A stretch of 64,000 nt of DNA from Qipengyuania marincola. GTDB taxonomy: Bacteria > Pseudomonadota > Alphaproteobacteria > Sphingomonadales > Sphingomonadaceae. Below, piece after piece: positions 8,504-17,689 of the stretch. The position numbers were made by a program, and so were the translations under genes. Under the pieces are notes generated by a model. It searched no databases. It worked only from the letters and a program-made list of their open reading frames with translations, and was not told the DNA's origin. The first letter of the stretch is position 1, and each line of letters starts with the position of its first letter. The stretch covers positions 1 through 64,000 of the forward strand of contig NZ_JARULC010000004.1 of assembly GCF_029688625.1 (NCBI RefSeq). The letters run 5' to 3'.

Positions 8504-9276
8504 GCGGCAGCCTTGCCGAAGAGGCGGAAGAAATTGGCACTGGTGAACGCAGCCAGTCGATCCAGGTCCTCGCCGCGAAGATCGGCAAGGAACTCCGCTG
8601 TATCGTGTACATAAGCTGGCTCGCACGTCTTTCCGCGATGCGGCACCGGCGCAAGGAAGGGACTGTCGGTTTCCACCAGCAGGCGATCCTGCGGAACGGT
8701 TTTCGCGAATTCCTGAAGATCTTTGGCGTTCTTGAATGTCACGATGCCTGAAAGCGAAATCGACAGGCCCAGAGCCAAGACCTTCTCCCCGAAGTCAGCC
8801 GATGCTGTGAAGCAATGGATGAGCGCAGGAAACGCGCCCTTCTCCATCTCCTCCTCGAGAATTGCCAGCGTATCGTCTTCGGCGTCGCGCGTATGGATGA
8901 TCAGCGGCAGGCCGGTCTCGCGTGCGACGGCAATATGCAGGCGGAACAGCTTTTGTTGCGCGGTCCGATCCGAGTGCTCGTAAAAATAATCGAGCCCGGT
9001 TTCGCCGATGCCGATTACCTTCGGGTTGCGGGTGGCCTCTAGCAAGACGTCGTGGGTCAGGCCCTGATGTTCGTCGGCATGATGAGGATGAATCCCCACA
9101 CTCGCGTAAATCCGAGCTCGACCCTCGGCCGTCATAACGACGCGACCCCATTCGGATTGCTTGGTCGAAATATTGAGGAAGGCCTTCACGCCTCGCGCTT
9201 CTGCCCGCGCGATCACACCGTCCTTGTCGTCGACGAGACCGTCGTACTCGAGATGGCAATGGCTATCGACCAGCAT
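8500..9276 (-). CDS. tatD: TatD family metal-dependent deoxyribonuclease
   Basis: A 258-aa TIM-barrel hydrolase. MLVDSHCHLEY near the start contains the HxH metal ligands, GIGETGLDYFY supplies the Glu ligand, and further His/Asp ligands lie in LIIHTR, LIHCF and VETDSPFL. TatD enzymes are 3'-5' DNases and may aid DNA repair. The start at 9276 gives the canonical N terminus and overlaps the metG stop (TAATG). Cytoplasmic. Confidence 0.93.
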   Translation of the reverse strand: MLVDSHCHLEYDGLVDDKDGVIARAEARGVKAFLNISTKQSEWGRVVMTAEGRARIYASVGIHPHHADEHQGLTHDVLLEATRNPKVIGIGETGLDYFYEHSDRTAQQKLFRLHIAVARETGLPLIIHTRDAEDDTLAILEEEMEKGAFPALIHCFTASADFGEKVLALGLSISLSGIVTFKNAKDLQEFAKTVPQDRLLVETDSPFLAPVPHRGKTCEPAYVHDTAEFLADLRGEDLDRLAAFTSANFFRLFGKAAA

Positions 9277-10835
9277 TAGGCAACTTCCTGCTCGGGCAAC
9301 TCCAGACGTGGGAAAACGGGCGTCGGTTTGCCGATGACATGGCCACCTTGCGCAAGTTCGGCAAACCATTCCCGGTATGATAGATCTGCATAACCCCGCC
9401 GGTCGGACGCGACGCCGAGTTGGTCAAGAACTTCCGCTGCTTTCTCGGGCACGACGGGCTGGATCGCGATCGCCAGGTCGCGAATAGCTATGAACAGTGT
9501 CTGGAGCACCACCTTCATACGGTCCGGATCGGCTTTCTTGAGCGCCCACGGTGCCTGCTCGTCGACATAGGCATTGCACGCGAATACCGCCTTGAGCCAC
9601 GCCTCGATACCGATGGAAAAAGCGAGCTGGTCAAACGCTTCGGGCAAGGTTTCGCCACATGCCTTCGAAACGACCGACAGGAGCTTTTCATCCTCGCTCG
9701 CCAGTTCGAAGATCTCCAGCTTGCCGTCCATGTTCTTCGCGATCATGGAAAGCGTACGCTGCGCAAGATTGCCGAAGCTGTTTGCAAGCTCGGCATTGAC
9801 TTTATTCACAAGCGCTTCTGCCGAATAGCTCCCATCCTGGCCGAAGGTTACTTCGGCCATCAGGAAATAGCGCAAGGCGTCTACGCCGAATGTTTGGGCC
9901 AACTCCATCGGATCGGTGACATTGCCGGCCGATTTGGATTCCTTCACGCCTCGATTGAGGAGGAAACCGTGCCCAAAGACTTTTTTCGGAAGGGGCAAGT
10001 CGGCGCTCAACAGGAAGGCCGGCCAGTAGATTGTGTGAAACCGAACGATGTCCTTGCCGATCAGGTGTAGATCAGCCGGCCAGAACTTGTCCCAGAGCGT
10101 GCCACCATCCGGAAAGCCTAGACCGGTGATGTAGTTGGTCAGGGCGTCCACCCAGACGTACATCACATGGTCTTCGCTCCCTGGCACTTTCACGCCCCAG
10201 TCGAAGCTTGTGCGGCTGACCGAGAGATCCTGCAATCCGCGTTCCACGAAGGCGATCATTTCGTTGCGACGGCTCGCGGGCTCGAGAAAGCCCGGCGTGC
10301 GCAACAGTTCGAGCAATGGCTCGGCATAACGAGAAAGGCGGAAGAACCAGGTTTCCTCCTCGGTCCATTCCACTGGCGTGCGCTGTGGAGAGAGCTTCTC
10401 GCCCTCTTCCCCTTCGACCAGTTCCTTCTCGTCGTAATACGCTTCGTCGCGCACCGAGTACCAGCCTTCGTAGCGATCGAGATACAGGTCACCCTTGGCT
10501 GCCATCCTTTCCCAGATGGCCTTGCTGGCACGATGATGATCCGCGTCGGTCGTCCGGATAAATCGGTCATAGGAGATGTTCAGAACGTCGAACAAGTCTC
10601 TGAAATGACCGGACATCTGATCCGCGAGCTCGCGCGGCTCCATCCCCAGCTCGCGTGCTTTCTGTGCCATTTTCAGGCCGTGTTCGTCAGTGCCTGTCTG
10701 GAAACGGACCTCGCGCCCGCGCAGGCGCTGGAAACGTGCGATGACATCGGCCGCGATCGTCTCGTATGCATGGCCGATATGCGGTTTGCCATTGGGATAG
10801 TGTATGGCGGTTGTCAGATAATATGGTTCAAGCAT
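9276..10835 (-). CDS. metG: Methionyl-tRNA synthetase
   Basis: A 519-aa class I synthetase that charges tRNA-Met. The signature HIGH is exact at 19-22 (NGKPHIGHAYE). The second ATP-binding signature reads KESKS (around residue 296, GVKESKSAGN) instead of KMSKS. WVDAL and the anticodon-binding helical domain are recognisable. The protein is the short bacterial form without a C-terminal tRNA-binding (EMAP) extension. The ATG at 10835 gives the family N terminus and overlaps holB by 8 bp. Confidence 0.95.
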   Translation of the reverse strand: MLEPYYLTTAIHYPNGKPHIGHAYETIAADVIARFQRLRGREVRFQTGTDEHGLKMAQKARELGMEPRELADQMSGHFRDLFDVLNISYDRFIRTTDADHHRASKAIWERMAAKGDLYLDRYEGWYSVRDEAYYDEKELVEGEEGEKLSPQRTPVEWTEEETWFFRLSRYAEPLLELLRTPGFLEPASRRNEMIAFVERGLQDLSVSRTSFDWGVKVPGSEDHVMYVWVDALTNYITGLGFPDGGTLWDKFWPADLHLIGKDIVRFHTIYWPAFLLSADLPLPKKVFGHGFLLNRGVKESKSAGNVTDPMELAQTFGVDALRYFLMAEVTFGQDGSYSAEALVNKVNAELANSFGNLAQRTLSMIAKNMDGKLEIFELASEDEKLLSVVSKACGETLPEAFDQLAFSIGIEAWLKAVFACNAYVDEQAPWALKKADPDRMKVVLQTLFIAIRDLAIAIQPVVPEKAAEVLDQLGVASDRRGYADLSYREWFAELAQGGHVIGKPTPVFPRLELPEQEVA

Positions 10836-11778
10836 CGGCCCGCTCGCTAGCCGTAGCAGCCCTGGCGAGCAAGGTTCCGATTTCCATCGCCAGCAAGCCC
10901 GCATCATAATTGAAAGTGGGTAATTCACCCGTCAGGCGTACCAGTTCCGCATGTACCTCGATTAGGGCGCCGGGTTGGTCCGCGACGTGCGTCACCTGCT
11001 CGGCGAGCGCCGCGCGTGCGAGATTGAGGATCGCATGTAACCGCTCGCGATCCGGGCGCGCGCCGATAGCCGTGGCCAACTGTCCTCGCAAGGCGAAGTC
11101 CCCATCGCCGGCTTGGAGAATGCGATCCATCAGTTGTGCTGCGCGGCCCAGGTCGAGCTCCACGAAGGCGAGAGCCGCACCCGGCGAACCTGCGGCGGCG
11201 GCAATGGCGGCCTCGCGCGTGGCCTGATCGGCCTGCGGCGCCAGCTCTGCCAGCAGATTTGCCATGTCCGCGTCGGATATTGCCGGGAAGCGGAGCACCC
11301 GGCAGCGCGAACGTATCGTTGGAAGCAAACGCGCGGGGCTGTGTGCAACGAGCAGAAAGATCGTTCCTCGTGGTGGTTCTTCGAGGCTCTTGAGCAAAGC
11401 GTTTGCCGCATTGCGTTCGAGATCGTCGGCGGGATCGATGATGATGACCCGCTTGTCGCCGGCAGTCGGACGGGTCGACAGCCTGTGCTGCATGCTTCGG
11501 ACTTGGGCGATACGAATGCTGCGCGCCTGTTCGAACGGCTTTCCTTCCGCGCGTTTGCGCTCTTCCTTGTCGTCTTTCGCTTCGTGAGTCAGCGTCAGGA
11601 TATCGGGATGATGCTCGATTGTCGCTGGGACGCCGAGTAGATCTCTGGCGGCCGCTTGCGCGAAAGCTGATTTACCTACTCCCTTGCGTCCGACGAGTAG
11701 CCAAGCGTGGTGCATCCGTGTGCCACTGCCGGCCTGCGCCCACTGACGCCATGCTTCATCGTGGCCGATCAGTTTCAT
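10828..11778 (-). CDS. holB: DNA polymerase III subunit delta'
   Basis: A 316-aa clamp-loader AAA+ subunit. The P-loop GRKGVGKS is at 30-37. VIIIDPADDLERNAANALLKSLEEPP is the region typical of delta' and tau (Walker B and sensor 1). Arg-rich RLLPTIRSRC carries the SRC motif. It works with the tau/gamma and delta subunits to load the beta clamp. Its ATG overlaps the tmk stop by 4 bp; tmk-holB adjacency is a widespread bacterial arrangement. Confidence 0.93.
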   Translation of the reverse strand: MKLIGHDEAWRQWAQAGSGTRMHHAWLLVGRKGVGKSAFAQAAARDLLGVPATIEHHPDILTLTHEAKDDKEERKRAEGKPFEQARSIRIAQVRSMQHRLSTRPTAGDKRVIIIDPADDLERNAANALLKSLEEPPRGTIFLLVAHSPARLLPTIRSRCRVLRFPAISDADMANLLAELAPQADQATREAAIAAAAGSPGAALAFVELDLGRAAQLMDRILQAGDGDFALRGQLATAIGARPDRERLHAILNLARAALAEQVTHVADQPGALIEVHAELVRLTGELPTFNYDAGLLAMEIGTLLARAATASERADA

Positions 11779-12413
11779 GAGCGGCTTGCAAGTAGATTTG
11801 CGACAGAATCTGCCACCCGGGCTCGCACCTCTTCAATGCTGCCAGTGCCGTCTATCAGCCGTACCCTGTCCGGATCGCTTGCCGCGATTTGCTGGAAAGC
11901 TGCGTTGACGGATGCATGAAAGGCGGCCGTCCTTCCTCCGATGGCATCGGACACGCCGCCATCGCGCCGCGCAAGCCGTGCCGTCACTTCCGCATCAGAT
12001 GCGTCAAGAACAAGGGTGAGATCAGGCATGAGGCCGCCGCTGCCGATACCGTGCAACGTCTTAATCGCGTCATCGGTCATTTCGCCCGCTATTCCCTGAT
12101 AGGCACGGCTTGAATCGACAAAGCGATCGCACAAGACCCAGCGACCGCTTTCCAGCGCCGGCACGATCAGGCGCGCGACATGATCGGCGCGCGCTGCAGC
12201 AAACAGCAATGCTTCGGCTTCGATAGTCCAGCCTTCGCCCGGGGGCTGAAGTAATAGCTCACGAATAGCCTCCCCTCCCGGCGTCCCACCAGGTTCGCGG
12301 GTCACGACCACGTCGATCCCGCGCTCTTCAAGAGTTTGAGCGAGCAATCGGATCTGGGTCGATTTGCCCATGCCCTCCCCGCCCTCGAAGGTAATGAAAC
12401 TGCCACGTTTCAA
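11775..12413 (-). CDS. tmk: Thymidylate kinase
   Basis: A 212-aa dTMP kinase producing dTDP for DNA synthesis. The P-loop GGEGMGKST lies at 11-19. TREPGGTPGGEAIRELLL carries the dTMP-binding Arg and Glu/Asp residues, and LCDRFVDSSRAYQG is the DRY-like substrate motif. The lid region contains RLARRDGG. Length is normal. Overlaps by 4 bp with both neighbours (carboxypeptidase upstream, holB downstream). Confidence 0.96.
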   Translation of the reverse strand: MKRGSFITFEGGEGMGKSTQIRLLAQTLEERGIDVVVTREPGGTPGGEAIRELLLQPPGEGWTIEAEALLFAAARADHVARLIVPALESGRWVLCDRFVDSSRAYQGIAGEMTDDAIKTLHGIGSGGLMPDLTLVLDASDAEVTARLARRDGGVSDAIGGRTAAFHASVNAAFQQIAASDPDRVRLIDGTGSIEEVRARVADSVANLLASRS

Positions 12414-13576
12414 GAGAGGCTCCCCAGCACCCCGTTCAGCAAGCGCTGAAACGGATTTGCGGGGCCAACGGCTTCATTCGCATATAGCGGCAGTCTGCTG
12501 TCGGGCATGCCCTCGATCTGGACGAGCAGCTCGGCGACCCTTTCATCTTTGGCAATCGGGGCTCGCAGAGGGCCCTGATAGTGGACCGAAAGGACAATCT
12601 CCGGCTTCCTCCCCTCGGGATATGCGATACGGATCGGCCCTCCCGCGCGAAGTCCGACGGCGCGAGCCGAGCCTTCCTGCACTCTTGCATCGGCGATTAC
12701 GGCATCTGCGGGGAAAACCAGGCGACTGTCGAACGCCGCAAAACCCCATTCGATCAGATTGCGCGCAGCGCGGTTCCTGTCCCGCCCGCTTGGGCTGCCT
12801 GCAACGACCATGACGAGACGCCGGTTGTCTCGCTGCGCGGACCCGAGAAAGCCGTAGCCCGCCTGGTTCGTGAAACCGCTTTTGATGCCGTCGGCGCCCC
12901 GAACGACGCCGCTGATGGGATCATGGTTGGGCTGTGTGATGCCGTTGAAAGAGAACTCCCGAGCGCCGAAGAAATGCGCGTATTTCGAGGGGTGCCGGGC
13001 GATCATCGTACGGCCGAGGAGAGCCAGATCGTGCGCGGTGGTGAAGGTTCCACCCTCGTCCATCCAACCATTGGGCGTCCCGAACCGGCTGTCTCTCATG
13101 CCGATCTCGCGCGCCTTGCCATTCATCGCCACGAGCCAGTCTGCCAGCGTACCCGCTGCACCTTCGGCAAGGACTATCGAGCCGTCATTGGCAGACACTG
13201 TTGTGATGCCATGCAGCAGATCGTCGACACTGACCTTGGCGTCGGCGGGTAGAAACATGGTGGAGCCAACCCTGTTCCACTGCCGGAATGTCTCTGGTCT
13301 GACGGACACAGTTTGTTGCGGAAACAAGCGCCCTTCTTCCATCCATTCGAAGGCCAGGAAGGCAGTCATCGTCTTCGTTATGGATGCTGGCATGAACCGT
13401 CGATCGGCATCACGCTCAAACAGGACCTGGCCGCTTCCTGCATCGATCAGATAGGCGATCGGCGCCTCTTCGACGCTGGGGATCGCTGGTCGCAATTCTC
13501 CCGCCCCGTCCTGCGCGCTCGCCGCAGTGGCGATTCCGATGGCAATCCCGGTGAACAATCTCAGATATGTACGCAA
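12410..13576 (-). CDS. D-alanyl-D-alanine carboxypeptidase (PBP5/DacA-like)
   Basis: A 388-aa periplasmic serine peptidase that trims pentapeptide stems of peptidoglycan. An N-terminal signal peptide ends near AASAQ (about 21). The active-site motifs are SITK (65-68), SAN (128-130) and KSG (232-234; the usual motif is KTG, so this is a conservative change). A C-terminal PBP5 domain follows and the final ~15 residues (NPFQRLLNGVLGSLS) could be the amphipathic membrane anchor. It sits downstream of the SPOR protein and the MltB-like gene, making this a cell-wall remodelling set, and overlaps tmk by 4 bp. Confidence 0.93.
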   Translation of the reverse strand: MRTYLRLFTGIAIGIATAASAQDGAGELRPAIPSVEEAPIAYLIDAGSGQVLFERDADRRFMPASITKTMTAFLAFEWMEEGRLFPQQTVSVRPETFRQWNRVGSTMFLPADAKVSVDDLLHGITTVSANDGSIVLAEGAAGTLADWLVAMNGKAREIGMRDSRFGTPNGWMDEGGTFTTAHDLALLGRTMIARHPSKYAHFFGAREFSFNGITQPNHDPISGVVRGADGIKSGFTNQAGYGFLGSAQRDNRRLVMVVAGSPSGRDRNRAARNLIEWGFAAFDSRLVFPADAVIADARVQEGSARAVGLRAGGPIRIAYPEGRKPEIVLSVHYQGPLRAPIAKDERVAELLVQIEGMPDSRLPLYANEAVGPANPFQRLLNGVLGSLS

Positions 13577-13607
13577 GACGACTCCGCGGGCCGCGAAAAG
13601 ACGCGGC

Positions 13608-14561
13608 TCAATCGATATTCTGGATCAAGGCGTCGCTATACCCTTGCCCGCGCAGCTTTGCGAGCGCTTCGCGCGCCTTTTCCCGACTTGCAAAGGGCCC
13701 GATGCGAACAAGGTGGAATGGGCCACTCCGCATCACAAAACCGCCTACGCGATCGGCAAGACGGTTGGCATTGTCGACAAGCGAAAAAGCGCCAATCTGG
13801 ACGACGAAGCCGGTGGGTCTCTCCGGCATCATGACCGACAGCGAATTTTCGACGATCGAGCCGTCGATTCTTCCCGCTAGCGGAACGTCAACAGTCGGCT
13901 CGTTGACCAAGCCACCTGCCGCTGGTGCTTCGGTTTCTGGATCGATCGGCTCGATCGTGCCTGCGGCAGGCACAACCCCGCCACTTGTGGCTTGACGGGC
14001 ATTTGGCGGAGGCGAAGCGCCCATTCCTGGAAGCCGCTTTCGCAGAGATGAAAGAAGGCCGTCGGGCGTCGTCATGCGCAGCGGGGCCGCTTCCCCGGTG
14101 CGGAGCAAGGCGCGATCGTCCTCGGGCGGATTGACACGCCGCATGCGGATCGGAGCACCTTCTTGCAAATCAAGTTGGGCCATGGCCGCAGGGGAGAGGG
14201 CCAATAGCCGATCCGCCCTCATCGGCCCGCGTCGCTCGAGACGCAACAAGATGGTTCGACCACTGTTCAATGCCGTCACCTCAACGTAGCTCGGCAAGGG
14301 CAAAGTCTTGTGGGACCCGGTCACACCAATGGTGCCGGGACCATCCTGCTCTGAATACCCAACCTCATCGTAGTTCATCGTGTCGAAAGGCGTGAATGTC
14401 TCGCCATCGACTACAAAAGGCTCCCCCAGAACGATCGGGTAATCGGCGGCCGGTCCAGTCCGCACCTCCTCTGAAGCGGGACCCTGCGCATTCGAAGGCA
14501 GGGCCGATGCGAGGGTCAAGATAAAGGCAAGCGAGAAGCGCAAGCCCTTAGGATACGGCAT
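13608..14561 (-). CDS. RlpA-like septal ring protein with C-terminal SPOR domain
   Basis: A 317-aa exported protein with a signal peptide cleaved near SNAQ (about 26). The middle (about 55-150) resembles the RlpA double-psi beta-barrel, although catalytic conservation cannot be judged by eye. A Pro/Ala-rich linker leads to a C-terminal SPOR domain (about 245-315; FVVQIGAFSLVDNANRLAD) that binds denuded glycan at the septum. It overlaps the MltB-like gene by 14 bp and lies 31 bp before the carboxypeptidase gene, consistent with joint work in cell-wall turnover and division. Confidence 0.85.
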   Translation of the reverse strand: MPYPKGLRFSLAFILTLASALPSNAQGPASEEVRTGPAADYPIVLGEPFVVDGETFTPFDTMNYDEVGYSEQDGPGTIGVTGSHKTLPLPSYVEVTALNSGRTILLRLERRGPMRADRLLALSPAAMAQLDLQEGAPIRMRRVNPPEDDRALLRTGEAAPLRMTTPDGLLSSLRKRLPGMGASPPPNARQATSGGVVPAAGTIEPIDPETEAPAAGGLVNEPTVDVPLAGRIDGSIVENSLSVMMPERPTGFVVQIGAFSLVDNANRLADRVGGFVMRSGPFHLVRIGPFASREKAREALAKLRGQGYSDALIQNID

Positions 14562-15567
14562 CGGCGAGCAACCCCACGCTCATCGCATAATAATTCGAGC
14601 AATTGTATTCGAGGATTACACGATAGTTTGACGTGAGAAGGTAGGCCGGAGTGCCGGGGCCATCGGGCTGAAACAGGCTGACTAGAGTGTCCGAGGGTAG
14701 CTGGCGTTGAGGCTGGACGCCGAGCCCACGCCATTCTTCGACCGTCTTGTAGACGCTATGGCGTTCGTGCACGCGTTCGCAAACCGGTGCATTTATTGGG
14801 CTGCGGTAGGCATTTACATTGAAGCCTCCAGGCACGAAGGCGCGGACGCCCCATGGCTGACCAGTGCGCCAGCCGGCGTCGCGAAAGTAATTGGCAATTG
14901 ACGCAAGCGCATCGCTGCCATTGTTCATGATATCGGCACGGCCATCGCCATCCCCGTCGGCTGCGAGCCGGAGATAGACCGAAGGCAAGAACTGCGGGTT
15001 GCCGAAGGCTCCTGCCCAGCTTCCCTTGAGATCGCTTCGCGAATAGCCCTTGTCGGCCACCTTCATCAGCGCCACCCATTCGCCCGCGAACAATTCACGG
15101 CGGCGCCCTTCCCAGGCGAGCGTGGCCAGTGCCTGCGACAGATCGAAGCCACCCTTGACCGCGCCATAGGCGGTCTCATGGCCCCAAATCGCGACGAGGA
15201 TTTCTGCCGGCACGCCATATTGGCTCTCGATAGCCTGCAAACGCGAACGATAGTTCTCATAGGCACGGCGGCCCCCGGCGATCCGCGCATCGTCGACATG
15301 CGTAGCGATATAGGGCGCCAGCGGTGGATAGCCGCTGCCTCGCGATGAGCCCGGCTGTGACCTGTCGAGCTCGATGACCCGCTGGCTGGGCTGCAGCCCG
15401 CTGGTCATACGCTGTAGGGTGCTATCGGATACCCCTTCCGCTCGCGCCCGCGCCATCAAGAGTTGCATGTAGGCGTCGAACGACAGATCGCTCTGGGCAG
15501 CGGCCGGGCCGGCGGGCAGCGACACAGCTATAGCCAACGGGACGGCGAACAGTTTCTTCAATTCCAT
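14548..15567 (-). CDS. Lytic murein transglycosylase, MltB family
   Basis: A 339-aa periplasmic enzyme that cleaves glycan strands to 1,6-anhydro-muropeptides. The signal peptide ends near AAAQ (24). The SLT/MltB_2 fold is shown by ILVAIWGHETAYG, which contains the catalytic Glu, and by GSWAGAFGNPQFLPSVY and the NGSDALASIANYF region. The ATG at 15567 is preferred because a signal peptide starts there; an in-frame upstream ATG at 15651 would spoil it. It is first in the long - strand operon ending at 7572. Confidence 0.92.
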   Translation of the reverse strand: MELKKLFAVPLAIAVSLPAGPAAAQSDLSFDAYMQLLMARARAEGVSDSTLQRMTSGLQPSQRVIELDRSQPGSSRGSGYPPLAPYIATHVDDARIAGGRRAYENYRSRLQAIESQYGVPAEILVAIWGHETAYGAVKGGFDLSQALATLAWEGRRRELFAGEWVALMKVADKGYSRSDLKGSWAGAFGNPQFLPSVYLRLAADGDGDGRADIMNNGSDALASIANYFRDAGWRTGQPWGVRAFVPGGFNVNAYRSPINAPVCERVHERHSVYKTVEEWRGLGVQPQRQLPSDTLVSLFQPDGPGTPAYLLTSNYRVILEYNCSNYYAMSVGLLADAVS

Positions 15568-15683
15568 ACCTCGTTCTTGCAAAATGCAGATGAATGGCAA
15601 GTGTCGGAGCGAGGGCAGGTCCCAAACATCGCACACCATGGGTGACAACACCTGCGAGGGCGGCTAGCACGCCCATCGCTCGC

Positions 15684-15773
15684 GGACAGGTGGCAGAGCG
15701 GTTGAATGCACCGGTCTTGAAAACCGGCAAGGGTGCAAGCCCTTCGTGGGTTCGAATCCCACCCTGTCCGCCA
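15684..15773 (+). tRNA. tRNA-Ser (anticodon TGA)
   Basis: A 90-nt class II tRNA. The acceptor GGACAGG (15684-15690) pairs with CCTGTCC (15763-15769), followed by discriminator G and encoded CCA (15771-15773). The anticodon stem CCGGT/ACCGG encloses loop CTTGAAA with anticodon TGA at 15718-15720, decoding UCA and related serine codons. A long variable arm (AAGGGTGCAAGCCCTT) and the T-loop GGGTTCGAATCCC are present. Confidence 0.98.
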
Positions 15774-15774
15774 G

Positions 15775-15960
15775 TTACTCGTCGTCGGCGTCGGGACCGC
15801 GAACGAGAGACTGGTCGGCGCGTTGCGCTTTGGGATAATCGCCGGCCTTCACACTCGACTGGTTTTTCAGAGCGATATGGTCCTCTACGATCCCGCCATC
15901 GCGCTTACCTTCGGTCTCGTCCTCTTGGGTTTGCGGGTCGTCATCGATTTCATATTCCAT
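15775..15960 (-). CDS. 61-aa acidic hydrophilic protein, function unknown
   Basis: A short protein rich in Asp, Glu, Gln and Lys (MEYEIDDDPQTQEDE...), with no hydrophobic segment, likely disordered and cytoplasmic. On the - strand an AGGAG lies about 7 bases before the ATG, a strong ribosome-binding site that supports translation. Its stop is one base from the tRNA-Ser 3' end on the opposite strand. Product unknown. Confidence 0.55.
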   Translation of the reverse strand: MEYEIDDDPQTQEDETEGKRDGGIVEDHIALKNQSSVKAGDYPKAQRADQSLVRGPDADDE

Positions 15961-16022
15961 GTCCGTCTCCTTTCCCGGTCAACGCATGACCGTGCGGGAA
16001 GTTGCGTGCCTGGAGATTGTGT

Positions 16023-16754
16023 TCAGATGGCAGCGATCCGGTAGCGGGCGAGCTCCTCGTAATCGCCGCGGCAGGCTGCTGCTACCTCGGCATATTCACC
16101 GTCGAGGAACGGCAGTTCGCCGGGCGGCGGTCCGAAGCCGGTCGAGGCGTTCACTTTGTCGTACCAGTGCGCGCCCCAGGCACCGTCTTCGGCATGCGGT
16201 CCCTTGCTCCAGGAAAGCATGACTTCGTGCCACGCTATGCCGAGTGCTGCGCAAAGGGCTGAGAGGACGCCAGTGGGATTTTCGAGGATATCGTCAGAAT
16301 CGACCACTGGCGGTACTGTGCCGGTGCGCTTGCGTTCGAATTCGAAATAGGTCCGTAGCTGGGCTAAGCCGAGCAGTTCGGGCCGCCGAAGCTCGTTCTT
16401 CTTGCGATAGCTGGCGACCACCCGCTCCGGAGCGCGGATCAGGAAAGCGTGGCGGTGTTCGGGCATGTCGGCAATCCCGATAGGCCCGACCATATGATGC
16501 GGCATATGCTTCTGATACCAGACCGAGGCATGTCCGGGCACGGGTCCGGATTGCGTTTCGAGCACCGATGTCCAGTCGCAGTCCATCGAAGCCATGGTTT
16601 CTTCGCCCATCGGATGGTCCTCGCCGCTGGCTTTGAGGAATGCGCCGTAGAACGGCTCGTCCGACACGGTGCAATCGCTTCGCGCGCCGAAGCTGCGCAT
16701 CAGAGCAGTTGAGATGTTGCGCGGACCGGACCACATGGCGATGCGGATTGTCAT
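16023..16754 (-). CDS. Sulfotransferase-like P-loop protein
   Basis: A 243-aa protein with WSGPRNISTALM near the N terminus, matching the 5'-phosphosulfate-binding loop of sulfotransferases in the Sulfotransfer family (branch often found beside class IV aminotransferases). FLIRAPERVVASYRKKNEL resembles the 3'-phosphate-binding R...S region. The acceptor is unknown. Its ATG overlaps the stop of the upstream aminotransferase gene by 4 bp, so the two are co-expressed. Some databases annotate close relatives as HAD hydrolases, but no HAD DxDx motif is visible here. Confidence 0.7.
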   Translation of the reverse strand: MTIRIAMWSGPRNISTALMRSFGARSDCTVSDEPFYGAFLKASGEDHPMGEETMASMDCDWTSVLETQSGPVPGHASVWYQKHMPHHMVGPIGIADMPEHRHAFLIRAPERVVASYRKKNELRRPELLGLAQLRTYFEFERKRTGTVPPVVDSDDILENPTGVLSALCAALGIAWHEVMLSWSKGPHAEDGAWGAHWYDKVNASTGFGPPPGELPFLDGEYAEVAAACRGDYEELARYRIAAI

Positions 16755-17689
16755 GGTCTGGCCCTGCCTTCGACGTCTTTGGAAAGGCGGGACAGATATG
16801 CTGTCTGAAGTTTCTCGACGACTGGCCCGCGCGCCTTCGAGATCAACCGCCCATCGATCACGCCGATTGGAGCAACCCCGGCGAAGGTCCCGGTGGTAAA
16901 GGCCTCCTCGGCCCCATAAACATGGGTCAGCGAGAAATTTCGTTCGCGGACGGTCAGCCCCGCCTCACGTGCGATTTCGATCACGACACCGCGCGTGATG
17001 CCGTCGAGGCAGTAGTCGCCGCTGGATGTCCAGACTTCGCCATCGCGAACGATGAAGAAATGGGTCGAGTTGCAGGTCGCCACGAAGCCGTGCGGGTCCA
17101 GCATCAGCCCCTCGTCGGCCCCGGCCTGTGCAGCCTGGATACAAGCAGTGATGCAATTGAGTTTGCTGTGGGAGTTCAACATCGGATCCTGCACATCGGG
17201 ATAGCCCCGGCGCACATGAACCGTTGCCAGCTTTAGCAAGCGTGTCGCGGTTTCCGGCGCGGGCTCTTTCCATTCCGGGATGATGACGATGGTCGCAGGC
17301 GTCACAACCACCCGGGGGTCCTGATATGGCGTCGAGCGGATCCCACGCGTGACCATCAGCCGGATATGGACACCCTCGCCCTCCATCCCGTTTGCGTCGA
17401 GCACTGCGTAAAGCCGCTGCTCCATCTCCTCGCGTGATATGCCGATATCCATGTGGATCGCCTTCGCGCCGCGCCAGAGGCGGTCGAGGTGGCGATCGAG
17501 GAAAGCGAGCCTTCCCTTATGTAGGCGAATGCCCTCCCAGACACCGTCGCCCAGCATGAAGCCGCTGTCGAACACGCTGATCTTAGCCTCCGGCCGCCGG
17601 AAATGCTCGCCATTGATGTCTATGTACACATTCTCGTTGCGCTCGTCGGCGACATAGAGATGCGTGCCGCGAGTCTCGGGTTGCGTCAT
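16751..17689 (-). CDS. Class IV aminotransferase (BCAT / D-amino-acid transaminase-like)
   Basis: A 312-aa PLP enzyme of fold type IV. SVFDSGFMLGDGVWEGIR is the family N-terminal signature; Lys176 in NSHSKLNCITA is the PLP Schiff-base lysine; GLTVRERNFSLTHVYGAEEAFTTGT carries the phosphate-binding end. It is neither clearly IlvE nor clearly Dat from sequence alone. It is 4 bp coupled to the antiporter upstream and to the sulfotransferase-like gene downstream. Confidence 0.88.
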   Translation of the reverse strand: MTQPETRGTHLYVADERNENVYIDINGEHFRRPEAKISVFDSGFMLGDGVWEGIRLHKGRLAFLDRHLDRLWRGAKAIHMDIGISREEMEQRLYAVLDANGMEGEGVHIRLMVTRGIRSTPYQDPRVVVTPATIVIIPEWKEPAPETATRLLKLATVHVRRGYPDVQDPMLNSHSKLNCITACIQAAQAGADEGLMLDPHGFVATCNSTHFFIVRDGEVWTSSGDYCLDGITRGVVIEIAREAGLTVRERNFSLTHVYGAEEAFTTGTFAGVAPIGVIDGRLISKARGPVVEKLQTAYLSRLSKDVEGRARP

